Assembly (NCBI RefSeq): GCF_900078685.2
Contig: NZ_LT546166.1
Span: 1,100,858 to 1,164,857, forward strand
DNA length: 64,000 nucleotides
Source: Mycolicibacter icosiumassiliensis
Lineage (GTDB): Bacteria; Actinomycetota; Actinomycetes; Mycobacteriales; Mycobacteriaceae
Reading direction: 5' to 3'
Shown here in pieces: positions 27,590-36,850 of the stretch. The notes beneath the pieces were generated by a model, which was given only the letters and a program-made list of their open reading frames with translations, searched no databases and was not told where the DNA came from. Position 1 is the first letter of the stretch. The number at the start of each line of letters is the position of its first letter. The translations under genes were made by a program, and so were the position numbers.

Positions 27590-28206
27590 AGCGCAGACGT
27601 TAACCGAGCCGTTCCACACACCAGCGCGGTGGCGAGCATCGCCGCACCGACGGTGTCGGTCAGGTAGTGGTAGCCGCAGGCCACCAACCCGAGCATGCCC
27701 AGCAGGCTCACCAGCGCGGCGGCGGCCAGGGCCCAGACCCGAGATGCCGCCACCACGACCATCATGCCCAGCACCGCCACCAACAGCGCGGTATGGCCGC
27801 TGGGATATTCCAGGTAGGGCCCATTACGCCGGTCGAAGAGGTGTTTGAGGGCCATGGTGGCGGCGGTGACCGCGAACGGGCAGGCCAGCACCGCGGCCGC
27901 CAACGCCCATTGCCTCCGCGACAAGGCCACCACCAGGCACGCCACAGTCACGGCCAACACCAGCCAGCCGCTGGTGAAGACCAACAACCACCGGGGCTGC
28001 TCGCCGATCAGGGTGAAGGTGGCGCGACTGAACCAGCTATCGACGGGTGTCGAGCCGCGGCCCACCGCCCAGCCAAGGGCCAACGTCGCCAGCACTCCGA
28101 CGATCGGCCACCAGCGCTGGGCGGTGGCGAGGCCGCGACCTATCTCAGGCCGATTTCTGGAACAACGGCAGCAGCAGCTGGCGGCGCTGGTCGTTGCCGT
28201 CGGCAA
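27586..28206 (-). CDS. PAP2-superfamily membrane phosphatase
   Basis: About 206 residues with five to six transmembrane helices and the acid phosphatase motifs KHLFDRRNG, EYPSGHTALL and CGYHYLTDTVG. Such enzymes dephosphorylate lipid phosphates (undecaprenyl diphosphate, phosphatidate) at the outer membrane face. ATG 28206 is the only standard start before the first helix, though it overlaps the STAS gene by 62 bp; a later GTG would cut into helix 1. It is coupled to yaaA. Confidence 0.85.
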   Translation of the reverse strand: MPTATTSAASCCCRCSRNRPEIGRGLATAQRWWPIVGVLATLALGWAVGRGSTPVDSWFSRATFTLIGEQPRWLLVFTSGWLVLAVTVACLVVALSRRQWALAAAVLACPFAVTAATMALKHLFDRRNGPYLEYPSGHTALLVAVLGMMVVVAASRVWALAAAALVSLLGMLGLVACGYHYLTDTVGAAMLATALVCGTARLTSAL

Positions 28207-28591
28207 GAGCGTGCAGCGCCTGGTCCACCGAGCGGGACGTCGGGAACATGGCGTCCTCGTCGAAGTCGCCGAGCAGTTCGCTCACCGACGAGCTCTCGAT
28301 GAGCGTCCACTCCACGCCCGCGGCACGGCAGTCGCCGTCCAGGACGCACAGCAGCCAGATGCCGGCGGCGGCGAACGAGGTGACCCCGCTCAAGTCGAGC
28401 ACCAGTGGCTCCTTCGCCAGGACGAAGCGCCGGGCGTGTTCGCTGAGCTGGTCCACATTGGTGGCATCGATCCGGCCCCGGATCGTGATCACCGTCGCGA
28501 GGTGACGGTAGTGCGCCCGAATCTGCGCCCCGCCGCACTCGACGACCGGGTTGATCCGAGCAGTGCCCCGTGTGGTGATGTCGATTGCCAT
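28145..28591 (-). CDS. STAS-domain anti-sigma factor antagonist (Rv1904-like)
   Basis: A 148-residue SpoIIAA-like protein: VITIRGRIDATNVDQLSEHARRF, then the phosphorylation loop LVLDLSGVTSFAAAGIWLL with the candidate Ser/Thr, and LIESSSVSELL. STAS proteins bind or release anti-sigma kinases according to phosphorylation. M. tuberculosis Rv1904 is similar and sits in the same neighbourhood. No anti-sigma kinase gene is adjacent, so its partner is elsewhere. It overlaps the PAP2 gene. Confidence 0.86.
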   Translation of the reverse strand: MAIDITTRGTARINPVVECGGAQIRAHYRHLATVITIRGRIDATNVDQLSEHARRFVLAKEPLVLDLSGVTSFAAAGIWLLCVLDGDCRAAGVEWTLIESSSVSELLGDFDEDAMFPTSRSVDQALHALADGNDQRRQLLLPLFQKSA

Positions 28592-28689
28592 GCCAGCCCC
28601 CGCCTTCCAGTCGATCGCTGTCGGCAGCTGAGCCGACCTCGATGTTTCCCGACGTTATGCGGTGAAGTTAAGGCCTCTTGGGCGCCCGA

Positions 28690-30642
28690 TTAACGCTTTG
28701 GTGAGATCTCGAACGACTCGGTCACCCCGGAGAACGCACTGATCCGCCCATTTCGATCCCGGGCGTCGCCGTCGTAGCGAAGCCGGTACTGCCCCGCGGC
28801 GGTGTCCTCGGGAATCGCCCAGCTCACGGTAATGGTGGACCCGCGCCGGCCAGCGCGCCGCCAGCGGAATGTTGTCGACCAGTCGCTGTCATCGGCCACG
28901 GTGCTCCACCCGCCACCGGTCTGGTGCTCCACCCGCACGTAGGTGCCACCTCGGTGCAGGTCATTGTTCGGGTACGCGCCGGCGAACACCGCCGACACCG
29001 TGGTGCCCGGCTGATACGCAGGCAGCGGGGCTTCCAAGACATCGCCGAACCGCTGGTCGCCGGCCAGCGCATCCGGCTTCGCCCGGCGGCGTGACCGCCG
29101 CCGACGGGGCGGCTCGGCGGGCCGCTGGCCCTGCGGCGCCGGGCGCCCGTCGCGCATTGCGGCGGCCAGCTCGGCCACCACCTGCTGCAGCGCCGGCAGC
29201 TCCCAACGCCCAAACAGGGCGCTGCCGCCCTCGTAGCGCTGCTCGTCGTACTCCTCCGGCGTCGTCACGTAATGCAGATAGCCGTTGCTGTAGCCCGCCA
29301 CCAGCACGTCGCGCAGTTCGGCGCCCACGATCTGCGCCACCGTGCGGCGCAACCGCAGACCCGCGACGATGGTCACTTCGGCGGGAATGCCGATCAGGTA
29401 GAGCTGCCCGATGCGCAGCAGCTGGACCGGCCCACCCTCGGGCATCAGCGACAGCGCCTTGTTCAGCCGACTGCCCGGACCCAACGCCCCTTTAGGCGCC
29501 TGCGCGTCGCGCAGCCGCGGGGAGAGCCGGAATACCGTGTTGGCGACCAGAGTGTCGAAGATGCGGTTACGGCCCTGCTTGAACAGCGGGTACAGCGGGC
29601 CGGCGCCCTCGTCGGTACCGGCCACACACGACGCACCCGCGAGTGCGGGGCCGGTGCGATGGCTCCGGCCGTCGCCGGTGAATTCGGGCCGCACCTCGAA
29701 ATCCGTCAGGTCGACGTAGGTGGTGCGGGCGTCCAGCCCCCCGGTGACCTCGGTGCCATGCCCCAGGGTCAGTTCGTTGGCGGCGGCGGCTTGGCGGGAG
29801 CCGATGATCCGGGTGTTCTCGAACTCGTCCTCGGTGGGACCGCTGCCGGGGCGATGGTTCAGATTCGGCGACATATCCCCGGAGTTGGTCTGGGCGAAGG
29901 CCGCGATGAACTCCGGGGGAGTCGCCGCCAGGTAGTCGACGCCGTGGTCCAGGCGCTCGCACTGGTAGGCGGCGTAGCCCTTGTTGTCCCCGCTGATCAA
30001 GGTGTTGCGGTTGGTCATGGACGTGCCGTGGGTGGCGAACCAGTTCACCGCACCGACCAACCGGCCGTCACGTTCGATGCGCAGCAAGGTGGTCTGCGGA
30101 TCGATCTTGTCCGGGAAATGGGCGCGGTCGGCTTCGGGGTTGCGGGCGAACGACGATGGCGAGCGATTGCTGCTGGCGTCGTGCAGCCGGCCCACGGCAA
30201 GGCTCAAGCTGGCGGGCGCAACGTCGGCATGCGCTCGATCGATGGCCTCGCAGATCCCATCGACGATCGCGTTGAAAGTTTGGTGCCGGAATCCGTTCGT
30301 GTTCGAGTTGTAGAGCCGGTGGTCGGAGTAACCGCCAGGGCCGCAATGGGTGTGCGTCGCGGTCAACATCACGTTGTGGACTGTGTACAGCTCGCCGTAG
30401 GTCGCGGCCAGGCGACCGAGCACTTCGTGGTGCACGCTTTCCAGCAGCAGTGGTATCTCGCAGACCACCAGTAGCAGCCGGGTTCCGGCGGCCGCATCGG
30501 CGATGACGAATGCCCGCGCGCGCAGCCGGTTGTGCAGTCCGTCGGTCTGCTGTGAGGCCACGCCGTAGCCGAGCATTCCGCACTCGGCCGGCTCGCCGGT
30601 GACATCGGCGATTCCGCGGCCAACCTGATAGTTGTCTGGCAT
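28690..30642 (-). CDS. Neutral/alkaline ceramidase
   Basis: About 650 residues. N-terminal VGRGIADVTGEPAECGMLGYG, Zn motif TATHTHCGPGG, FATHGTSMTNRNTLISGDNKG, and the nucleophile motif NSGDMSPNLNHRPG define the family. A C-terminal immunoglobulin-like domain follows an unusual Arg/Pro-rich linker (RRRRSRRRAK). It hydrolyses ceramide to sphingosine and fatty acid; M. tuberculosis Rv0669c is a homologue. No clear signal peptide is seen, so export is uncertain. ATG 30642 (MPDNYQVG) is preferred over 30657. Confidence 0.93.
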   Translation of the reverse strand: MPDNYQVGRGIADVTGEPAECGMLGYGVASQQTDGLHNRLRARAFVIADAAAGTRLLLVVCEIPLLLESVHHEVLGRLAATYGELYTVHNVMLTATHTHCGPGGYSDHRLYNSNTNGFRHQTFNAIVDGICEAIDRAHADVAPASLSLAVGRLHDASSNRSPSSFARNPEADRAHFPDKIDPQTTLLRIERDGRLVGAVNWFATHGTSMTNRNTLISGDNKGYAAYQCERLDHGVDYLAATPPEFIAAFAQTNSGDMSPNLNHRPGSGPTEDEFENTRIIGSRQAAAANELTLGHGTEVTGGLDARTTYVDLTDFEVRPEFTGDGRSHRTGPALAGASCVAGTDEGAGPLYPLFKQGRNRIFDTLVANTVFRLSPRLRDAQAPKGALGPGSRLNKALSLMPEGGPVQLLRIGQLYLIGIPAEVTIVAGLRLRRTVAQIVGAELRDVLVAGYSNGYLHYVTTPEEYDEQRYEGGSALFGRWELPALQQVVAELAAAMRDGRPAPQGQRPAEPPRRRRSRRRAKPDALAGDQRFGDVLEAPLPAYQPGTTVSAVFAGAYPNNDLHRGGTYVRVEHQTGGGWSTVADDSDWSTTFRWRRAGRRGSTITVSWAIPEDTAAGQYRLRYDGDARDRNGRISAFSGVTESFEISPKR

Positions 30643-30779
30643 CGCTACAGTATTCACAACGGCCCCGTCGATATGGTCGCCGACGTGCCCGGCCGATTAC
30701 TTCACCCGGGACAGTCCCGCTGCTAGTCTTCGCACCCGAGGCAATCAGGTCATGCGAAGCCCACCGGCGAAAGAGTGTT

Positions 30780-32117
30780 GTGCGCAGCGGAGAGATCAAG
30801 GCCCTGACCGGGCTTCGCATCATCGCCGCGGTCTGGGTGGTGCTGTTTCACTTTCGCCCCCTATTGCGACTGGCGTCGCCGGAACTCAGTGATGCGCTCG
30901 CCCCGGTGCTCGACCGAGGCGCCCAGGGCGTCGATCTGTTCTTCATCCTCAGTGGCTTCGTCCTGACCTGGAACTACCTGGAGCGGATGGGGGAGACGTT
31001 CTCCGTGCGCGCCACCGTGCACTTCCTGTGGTTGCGCCTGGCCCGGGTCTGGCCGATCTACCTGGTCACGATGCACCTGGCCCTGCTCTGGGTGATCTTC
31101 ACCCTGCACGTCGGGCACGTCCCGACCGAAGACCTCAGCCGGATCACCGCGATCAGCTACGTGCGGCAGGTCCTGCTGGTGCAGTTGTGGTTCGAGCCGT
31201 TCTTCGACGGGTCGAGTTGGGACGGGCCGGCCTGGTCCATCAGCGCCGAATGGCTGGCCTACCTGCTGTTCGGCGTGCTGGTGCTGGCGGTCTACCGGAT
31301 GATGCGGGTGACCTCTGCGCGCGGGCTGGCCGTCTTGGCGATCATCGCCTCGCTCCCACCGCTGCTGCTGTTGCTGGCGACCGGCGAGTTCTACAGCCCG
31401 TGGAGCTGGCTGCCGCGCATCGTCATGCAGTTCACCGCGGGCGCGCTGGCCTGCGCCGCGGTGCGCAAGATCGAGCTCGGCGGTTCAGCGAGGCTCGACG
31501 CAGGAGAGGCGAAGCTGGGACCGGCGCATGGACTGAGCGACTCGGCCCGCCGTGCCGCGGGCTATTGCTCCGCGCTGCTGATCGCCGCGATGGTCGGTGT
31601 CCTGTATTACTTCGACGGCCACCCGATCTCGGGGCTGTACGACAGCGGTGGCCTGGTCGATGTGCTGTTCGTGCCGTTGGTGATGGCCCTAGCGATCGGT
31701 ATCGGAAGCCTTCCTGCGCTGCTGTCCACTCGCGTGCTGGTGTACGGCGGGCAGATCTCGTTCTGCCTGTACATGGTTCACGAGCTGGTGCACACATCGT
31801 GGAATTGGGCCGCAAAGCAATTCGAGATCGTGCTCGACGAGGGGGCGACCGCGGCCAAGTGGATGGTGTGCGGCTTGCTGGTGGCGGCGACGTTGTTGTC
31901 GATGCTGTTGTTCCACGCTGTTGAAGAACCCGGTCGGCACTGGATGCGCAAGATGATCGGCGCTCGGCCCGAGTCGGCACAGGTGACGCCGACCGAAGAT
32001 CCCCTGGCGGTCGAACTTGTGGAGCCGGCCGCCTTGGACGATGTGACCGATTCGACCGACTCGGTCGACGGTGTCCTCAACGAACGGAAGGTCGCGGTTC
32101 CGGCTAGTCTTCGCTGA
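30780..32117 (+). CDS. Acyltransferase 3 family membrane protein (OafA-like)
   Basis: A 445-residue protein with about ten transmembrane helices. Hallmarks: IKALTGLRIIAAVWVVLFHF (conserved His), LDRGAQGVDLFFILSGFVLTWNY, RLARVWPIYLVT and WSISAEWLAYLLF. These enzymes O-acylate sugars or lipids of the envelope. GTG 30780 starts at the family N-terminus. A GDSL hydrolase gene follows 21 bp later, a pairing common for surface acylation and often fused in one protein. Confidence 0.9.
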   Translation: MRSGEIKALTGLRIIAAVWVVLFHFRPLLRLASPELSDALAPVLDRGAQGVDLFFILSGFVLTWNYLERMGETFSVRATVHFLWLRLARVWPIYLVTMHLALLWVIFTLHVGHVPTEDLSRITAISYVRQVLLVQLWFEPFFDGSSWDGPAWSISAEWLAYLLFGVLVLAVYRMMRVTSARGLAVLAIIASLPPLLLLLATGEFYSPWSWLPRIVMQFTAGALACAAVRKIELGGSARLDAGEAKLGPAHGLSDSARRAAGYCSALLIAAMVGVLYYFDGHPISGLYDSGGLVDVLFVPLVMALAIGIGSLPALLSTRVLVYGGQISFCLYMVHELVHTSWNWAAKQFEIVLDEGATAAKWMVCGLLVAATLLSMLLFHAVEEPGRHWMRKMIGARPESAQVTPTEDPLAVELVEPAALDDVTDSTDSVDGVLNERKVAVPASLR

Positions 32118-32138
32118 AGTTGATTGGGGGAGGTAGCC

Positions 32139-32852
32139 GTGAGTCGGGTGATGACGTTCGCCGTCGTAATGGTCGCCGGGGTCGTCGCGGTCGTCGCAGG
32201 AACCGGTTACTTGTCGCGTGATCACGAGTCGACGCGCCACTACGAGACGGTGCCGCTGAGTTCCTCCCCGAATCGGATTGCGGTGATCGGTGACTCCTAC
32301 ACCGCCGGATACGAGGACACCGGCCGCGGTGCGGCGAACTGGACCGAGCGGGCATGGCAGAACCTGGCCGGCCGCGGGGTGTACGTCAGCGCCGACGTGG
32401 CGGCCGAGGGCGGTGCGGGGTACGGCGTGCGGGGTAACCACGGCTCCCTGTTCGGCGACCTGACCCGCCGTGCGGTGCAACCCGACGACGCGCTGGTGGT
32501 GTTCTTCGGCTCGCGTAACGACCAGGACGTCGAGCCGGGCGAGTTGAGCCGACTGATCGCCGACACCCTGGGCTTGGCTCGCCGTACCGCGCCGGGGGCG
32601 CGAATGCTGGTGATCGGCCTGCCGTGGCCCAACGCCGACATCCCGGGCAACGTGTGGCGGATCCGCGATGTCCTCAGTACCGAGGCGCGGGTGGTCGGTG
32701 CTGAGTTCATCGATCCGCTCGCCGAGCGGTGGTTTGTCGGCATGCCCGACCTGATCGGCCCGGACGGCGTGCACCCCACCGATGCCGGTCACGCCTACAT
32801 GGCCGACAAGATCGCGCCGGTGATCGCGGGACAGCTTCCGAAACGGACTTAG
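32139..32852 (+). CDS. Exported SGNH/GDSL hydrolase
   Basis: A 237-residue protein with one N-terminal membrane/signal segment (VMTFAVVMVAGVVAVVAGTGYL). SGNH blocks: IAVIGDSYTAGYED (Ser), GSRNDQD (Asn block) and PDGVHPTDAGHAY (Asp/His). It should be an esterase or acyltransferase outside the membrane, acting with the preceding acyltransferase-3 protein. GTG 32139 has GGGGGAGG upstream at suitable spacing, better than TTG 32124. Confidence 0.88.
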   Translation: MSRVMTFAVVMVAGVVAVVAGTGYLSRDHESTRHYETVPLSSSPNRIAVIGDSYTAGYEDTGRGAANWTERAWQNLAGRGVYVSADVAAEGGAGYGVRGNHGSLFGDLTRRAVQPDDALVVFFGSRNDQDVEPGELSRLIADTLGLARRTAPGARMLVIGLPWPNADIPGNVWRIRDVLSTEARVVGAEFIDPLAERWFVGMPDLIGPDGVHPTDAGHAYMADKIAPVIAGQLPKRT

Positions 32853-32896
32853 CGCAAAGACCGACGGAATCGGGCTGGCCTCAGCACTATTGGCGA

Positions 32897-33883
32897 ATGG
32901 ACACCATGCGCGTACTGATCACCGGTGGAACCGGATTCGTCGGCGGCTGGACCGCCAAGGCGATCGCCGATGCCGGGCACCGGCCGCGGTTCCTGGTCCG
33001 CAATCCGGCGGGCCTGCACAGCAGCGTGGCGCGGTTGGGTGTCGATGTGTCCGACTACGTCGTCGGTGACATCACCGACGCGGACTCGGTGCGCGAGGCG
33101 CTGCGCGGCTGCGACGCGGTCATCCACGCTGCCGCGGTGGTGGCCACCGACCCACGCCAGACGGCACAGATGCTGGCCACGAATTCGGCCGGCGCCCACA
33201 ACGTGCTCGGCGGAGCGGTTGAGCTGGGACTGGACCCGATCATTCACGTCTCCAGCTTCACCGCGCTGTTTCACCCGGGACTGACGATGTTGCGGGCGGA
33301 CCTGCCGGTGGCCGGGGGCGCTGACGGCTATGGACGGTCGAAAGCCCGGGAAGACCTGTATGCGCGCGGCCTGCAGGACGCCGGCGCCCCGGTCAACATC
33401 ACCTATCCGGGCATGGTGCTGGGACCTCCGGTCGGCGACCGGCTGGGGGAGGCCGGCGAAGGAGTACGGGCGGCGCTGCAGATGCATGTCATCCCCGGGC
33501 GTGGCAGTGCCTGGATGGTGATCGACGTTCGTGACCTCGCGGCAATGCATCTGGCCCTGCTGGAGCCGGGTCGTGGCCCGCGCCGGTACATGGCCGGCGG
33601 CCAGCGAGTATCGCCGGGAGAGTTGGCGAGCCTGCTTCAAGAGCTGTCTGGTTCGCCGATGGTTGCCCTGCCGATACCGGATATCGCGCTGCGCTGGGCG
33701 GGCCGCGTCTTGGATCAAGTCGAGCGGGCGCTGCCGATCTCGACTCCGTTCACCGAGGCCGGGATGCAGTACTACACCCAGATGCCCGAATCCGATGACA
33801 CCCCTGCCGAGCGAGACCTCGGCGTCGTGTTCCGAACCCCGCGGGAAACACTGGCCGACACCATCGCGGGAATCCGCGGTTAG
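32897..33883 (+). CDS. NAD-dependent epimerase/dehydratase (extended SDR)
   Basis: A 328-residue extended SDR: Rossmann motif VLITGGTGFVGGWTAKAI, VVGDITDADSVREALRGCDAVIHAAA, and the active-site YGRSK (Tyr/Lys) with a preceding Ser in HVSSFTA. NAD(P) redox change on a sugar-, steroid- or dihydroflavonol-like substrate is expected. The best start is ATG 32897; the frame is open upstream inside the SGNH gene only by shadowing. It may be transcribed with the two preceding genes. Confidence 0.88.
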   Translation: MDTMRVLITGGTGFVGGWTAKAIADAGHRPRFLVRNPAGLHSSVARLGVDVSDYVVGDITDADSVREALRGCDAVIHAAAVVATDPRQTAQMLATNSAGAHNVLGGAVELGLDPIIHVSSFTALFHPGLTMLRADLPVAGGADGYGRSKAREDLYARGLQDAGAPVNITYPGMVLGPPVGDRLGEAGEGVRAALQMHVIPGRGSAWMVIDVRDLAAMHLALLEPGRGPRRYMAGGQRVSPGELASLLQELSGSPMVALPIPDIALRWAGRVLDQVERALPISTPFTEAGMQYYTQMPESDDTPAERDLGVVFRTPRETLADTIAGIRG

Positions 33884-33910
33884 CCGCCTTCTTGGGTGAT
33901 CACCGGCGGC
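33884..33910. terminator. Possible bidirectional terminator between the SDR and aceA genes
   Basis: GCCGCC (33884-33889) pairs with GGCGGC (33905-33910) around a 15-nt loop, exactly in the 28-bp gap between convergent stops. The stem is short, so this is only suggestive. Confidence 0.35.
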
Positions 33911-33911
33911 G

Positions 33912-36212
33912 TCAGCCCTCTTTGCTGATCAGCTTGCCCAGCGCCACCCGGTCGGGTGCCAGCAGCTCGTCGATGCGCGGCTGGTTGACGTCGGCGACGA
34001 TGATCTCGCCGACCTCCTGGTTGACGCTGCTGTAGATGCCGTGCTCCTTCATCTTCTCGGTCTGGTACAGGTTGTCCTGGGTGGGCGTGACGTAGTGCAC
34101 CGCCGCAGCTTTGAACCGGTGGATCAGCCACAGGTGCGTCAGGTCCATCAGCCGCTTCTGGCGGAGCTTCTCGGCGAAGGTGTTCTGGTCGCGCACCGTC
34201 AAGATGCTGCGACCGTGCCGGTCCTTGATCGGGTCGACGATCACGTTGGCGAGCTTCTCGTCGCCCTCGCCAAAGATCCCCAGTTCCAGCACGTCGGATC
34301 CGGGACGGGTCGGCCGCAGTTGCACCCGCAGCTTCTCCCCGAGCTGATAGCGCTCGGCCCACAACGCCAGCCAATCCTCCAGCAGCTTCTTAGGCACCTC
34401 GGTCTGGACCAAATGCTGATGCTGGGTGGACCCGGCACCCATCGCCTTGGTGGTGGCGGTGCGGCCCGACGACGCGGCCAGCGCAGCGTCGCTGCGCGGA
34501 CCGCCGACCAGCGTCTGCGGTGTGCGGTAGGGCGACTCCACCAGCCGCATCTTGCGCTGCAGGCGGGCCAGCGCCAGCATGCCGTCTTGCAACAGGGTGG
34601 CCGCGAACTCCTCGGAGGCCACACCGTCGACCTGGTGACCGCCGTAGGTGATGAAGTTGAAGACGAAGCCCATCTTGCCGAGTTCGACGGGGAAGGCCCG
34701 CATCTGCTCATCGGTCATGCCGGTGGTGTCCCAGTTGAACGAGGGGGACAGGTTGTAGGCCAGCATCTGGTCGGGGTATTGCGCGTGGATCGCCTCGGCG
34801 AACTCGCGGGCGTCGGCGAGGTCGGCGGTCTTGGTCTCCATCCACAACAAGTCGGCGAAGGGGGCGGCGGCCAGTGACTTGGCGATCGCGTAGGGAATGC
34901 CGCCGCGCACCTGGAAGTAGCCCTCGGGAGTCTTGGCCCGTTCGCAGTCCCAACCCGGGTCGGCGTTGAGCTCGGTGGCCTTCTCTCGGGCGGTGTAAAG
35001 CGGTGCCCGGGCGGCGAATTCGCGCCACTGCGCAGCGCTCATCTCCTTGGGCTCGCCTTCGCGTTCGGCGAATTCGAGCATCTCGGCTACGGCGTCCCCG
35101 AAGGTCATCAACCCGGCGTCGTTCTGCCACGCCTCGACGAACGTCGATTCGATGTCGTCGAAGAGACCATCCACCGAGGTGCGCCCGTCGCCGCGCCAGC
35201 CTTCGGCGGCCTTGGTGATCAACGCGGTGATGCCGTTGCGCTCCAGCCAGGCGTCGGCGGCGGCGTACTCGCCCTCGGGCAGGGCGTAGAGCAGGTGACC
35301 GTTGATCTCGGTGATCCCCGAGTTGTAGAACTGGCGCGTCATCGCCAGGAAACAGGACTTGTAGGACGGGATCTTCAAATTGGTGGTGCCCAGGATGAAC
35401 GGCTGGTCACGTTCGTCGCCGCGGCTCTCGACCAGGTTGGCCGCCTCGGCATCGGTGCGCGCGACGATGATGCCGGGCACGCCCATCAGGTCGAGCTGGA
35501 ACCGGGCGGTGTTCAGCCGCTTGATCTGCTCGTCGGAGGGCACCAGCACCTTGCCGCCCTGGTGACCGCACTTCTTGGTGCCCGGGCGTTGATCCTCGAT
35601 GTGATAGCCGGGGACACCGGCTTCGACGAAGCGCCGGATCAGGTTGCGCACGTGCGGATCACCGCCGTGCCCGGTGTCGGCGTCGGCAATGATGAACGGC
35701 CGGTAGTCCACGGCCGGAGTGGCGGCACGCTGCTCCTCGGTCATCTGCAGGCGCAGGTACTGCTGATTGCGGTCGGCGGTGAGCAGGGCACGCACCAGCC
35801 CGGCCGCCTCGTCGGGAACCTGACTGAGCGGGTAGCTGGCCAGGTCGGGCCCCGGGTCCTCGGTGATGGACCCCTTCGCCGAGGTGGCCCAGCCGCCGAG
35901 GTAGATGCCCTCGATACCGACTCGCTTCATCACCACTGCCTGCCCCGGCGAATACGGGCCGAAGGTCGTGATGCTCTTCTTGGCGGCGAACAGCTCACGC
36001 AGTCGCGCGTAGAACGCGCCCGCCGCTTCGCGCGCCACGATGTAGTCGGCGGGGATGGTGCCGCGCTGCTCGACGACTTGGCGAGCGCTGTAGAGACGGG
36101 TGACGCCTTCGAAACGGGGGCTGTCGAAGTACTTCTGCACTGCTGCGACGTCGGCGTCGACATCGCGTTCAACCGGTGTGCTCGCCGTCGGGTTCGTCTC
36201 GATCGTCGTCAT
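33912..36212 (-). CDS. aceA: Isocitrate lyase, large ICL2 type
   Basis: A 766-residue glyoxylate-shunt enzyme (isocitrate to succinate and glyoxylate, also methylisocitrate lyase in mycobacteria). It shows [29 protein letters not shown], the catalytic KKCGHQGGK loop, Mg site [16 protein letters not shown] and a long C-terminal domain absent from ICL1. ATG 36212 gives [11 protein letters not shown] and the exact ICL2 length. The same protein is split into Rv1915/Rv1916 in M. tuberculosis H37Rv; here it is intact. It permits growth on fatty acids and acetate. Confidence 0.95.
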   Translation of the reverse strand: MTTIETNPTASTPVERDVDADVAAVQKYFDSPRFEGVTRLYSARQVVEQRGTIPADYIVAREAAGAFYARLRELFAAKKSITTFGPYSPGQAVVMKRVGIEGIYLGGWATSAKGSITEDPGPDLASYPLSQVPDEAAGLVRALLTADRNQQYLRLQMTEEQRAATPAVDYRPFIIADADTGHGGDPHVRNLIRRFVEAGVPGYHIEDQRPGTKKCGHQGGKVLVPSDEQIKRLNTARFQLDLMGVPGIIVARTDAEAANLVESRGDERDQPFILGTTNLKIPSYKSCFLAMTRQFYNSGITEINGHLLYALPEGEYAAADAWLERNGITALITKAAEGWRGDGRTSVDGLFDDIESTFVEAWQNDAGLMTFGDAVAEMLEFAEREGEPKEMSAAQWREFAARAPLYTAREKATELNADPGWDCERAKTPEGYFQVRGGIPYAIAKSLAAAPFADLLWMETKTADLADAREFAEAIHAQYPDQMLAYNLSPSFNWDTTGMTDEQMRAFPVELGKMGFVFNFITYGGHQVDGVASEEFAATLLQDGMLALARLQRKMRLVESPYRTPQTLVGGPRSDAALAASSGRTATTKAMGAGSTQHQHLVQTEVPKKLLEDWLALWAERYQLGEKLRVQLRPTRPGSDVLELGIFGEGDEKLANVIVDPIKDRHGRSILTVRDQNTFAEKLRQKRLMDLTHLWLIHRFKAAAVHYVTPTQDNLYQTEKMKEHGIYSSVNQEVGEIIVADVNQPRIDELLAPDRVALGKLISKEG

Positions 36213-36394
36213 GGAAATTCGCTCCCTTTCACCGGGCAAATTCGGTGGTCCCAGCTTGCTTCCTCCCCGTATTGTGCCGCCGTACGCTGAGCGATAGTTC
36301 GGTTTTGCCTACATCTTCAGCACTGCACCGCTGATGCCGGAGAACTCACCCGAAGGCTCGGATTCGGGAGCCGAAGTGGCTAAGCTCAAGGTTT

Positions 36395-36760
36395 ATGACG
36401 TACCGGTCGGGCCGGTGGGCAGAACACTGGGAGCAGTCGCCACAGCCCGTGGTGGTCGGCCGCTGGGCGGCCCGTCGGATGAGCCGGCGCTTCGCCGGAG
36501 TGGGTGTCCGCATTCCGCCCGCTCGGCTGCGCGAACTGGCGGTCGGTGCGCCGCTGGCATCGGCCGAGTCGGTCGACTATGCGTTCGCGCTTGCCGCTAC
36601 GGAGATAAAGCATGAGCAGCGACTGGCCCGGGCGCGGCGCAACCGGCGACGCCTGATGAACGCACTGATCGTGGCCGGCCTGATGATCGCTGCCCTCAAC
36701 CTGCTGATCTGCATGGGCTATCTCTTCATCAGCCTGGCCTTGCGCGAACCTGCTATGTGA
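36395..36760 (+). CDS. Small single-pass membrane protein
   Basis: A 121-residue protein: a basic N-terminal half (MTYRSGRWAEHWEQSPQP, RRMSRRFAGVGVRIPPARLRE) and one transmembrane helix near residues 88-113 (ALIVAGLMIAALNLLICMGYLFISLAL). The basic cytoplasmic side suggests an N-in topology. It precedes the FadD31-like gene by 90 bp, which includes a hairpin. I do not recognise the family. Confidence 0.6.
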   Translation: MTYRSGRWAEHWEQSPQPVVVGRWAARRMSRRFAGVGVRIPPARLRELAVGAPLASAESVDYAFALAATEIKHEQRLARARRNRRRLMNALIVAGLMIAALNLLICMGYLFISLALREPAM

Positions 36761-36769
36761 TGCGTCACT

Positions 36770-36796
36770 GGACCAACTCCATTGTGGTGGAGGTCC
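36770..36796 (+). terminator. Hairpin followed by T-rich bases between the small membrane protein and fadD genes
   Basis: GGACC-AAC-TCCA (36770-36781) can pair with TGGAGGTCC (36788-36796) with a 3-nt bulge, and TTTG follows. It may end the upstream transcript or attenuate the ligase gene. Confidence 0.4.
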
Positions 36797-36850
36797 TTTG
36801 ACATCCGAAGCAGGCGTCGCCGACGGAGCTGGGGACTTAGACTGCGGGGC

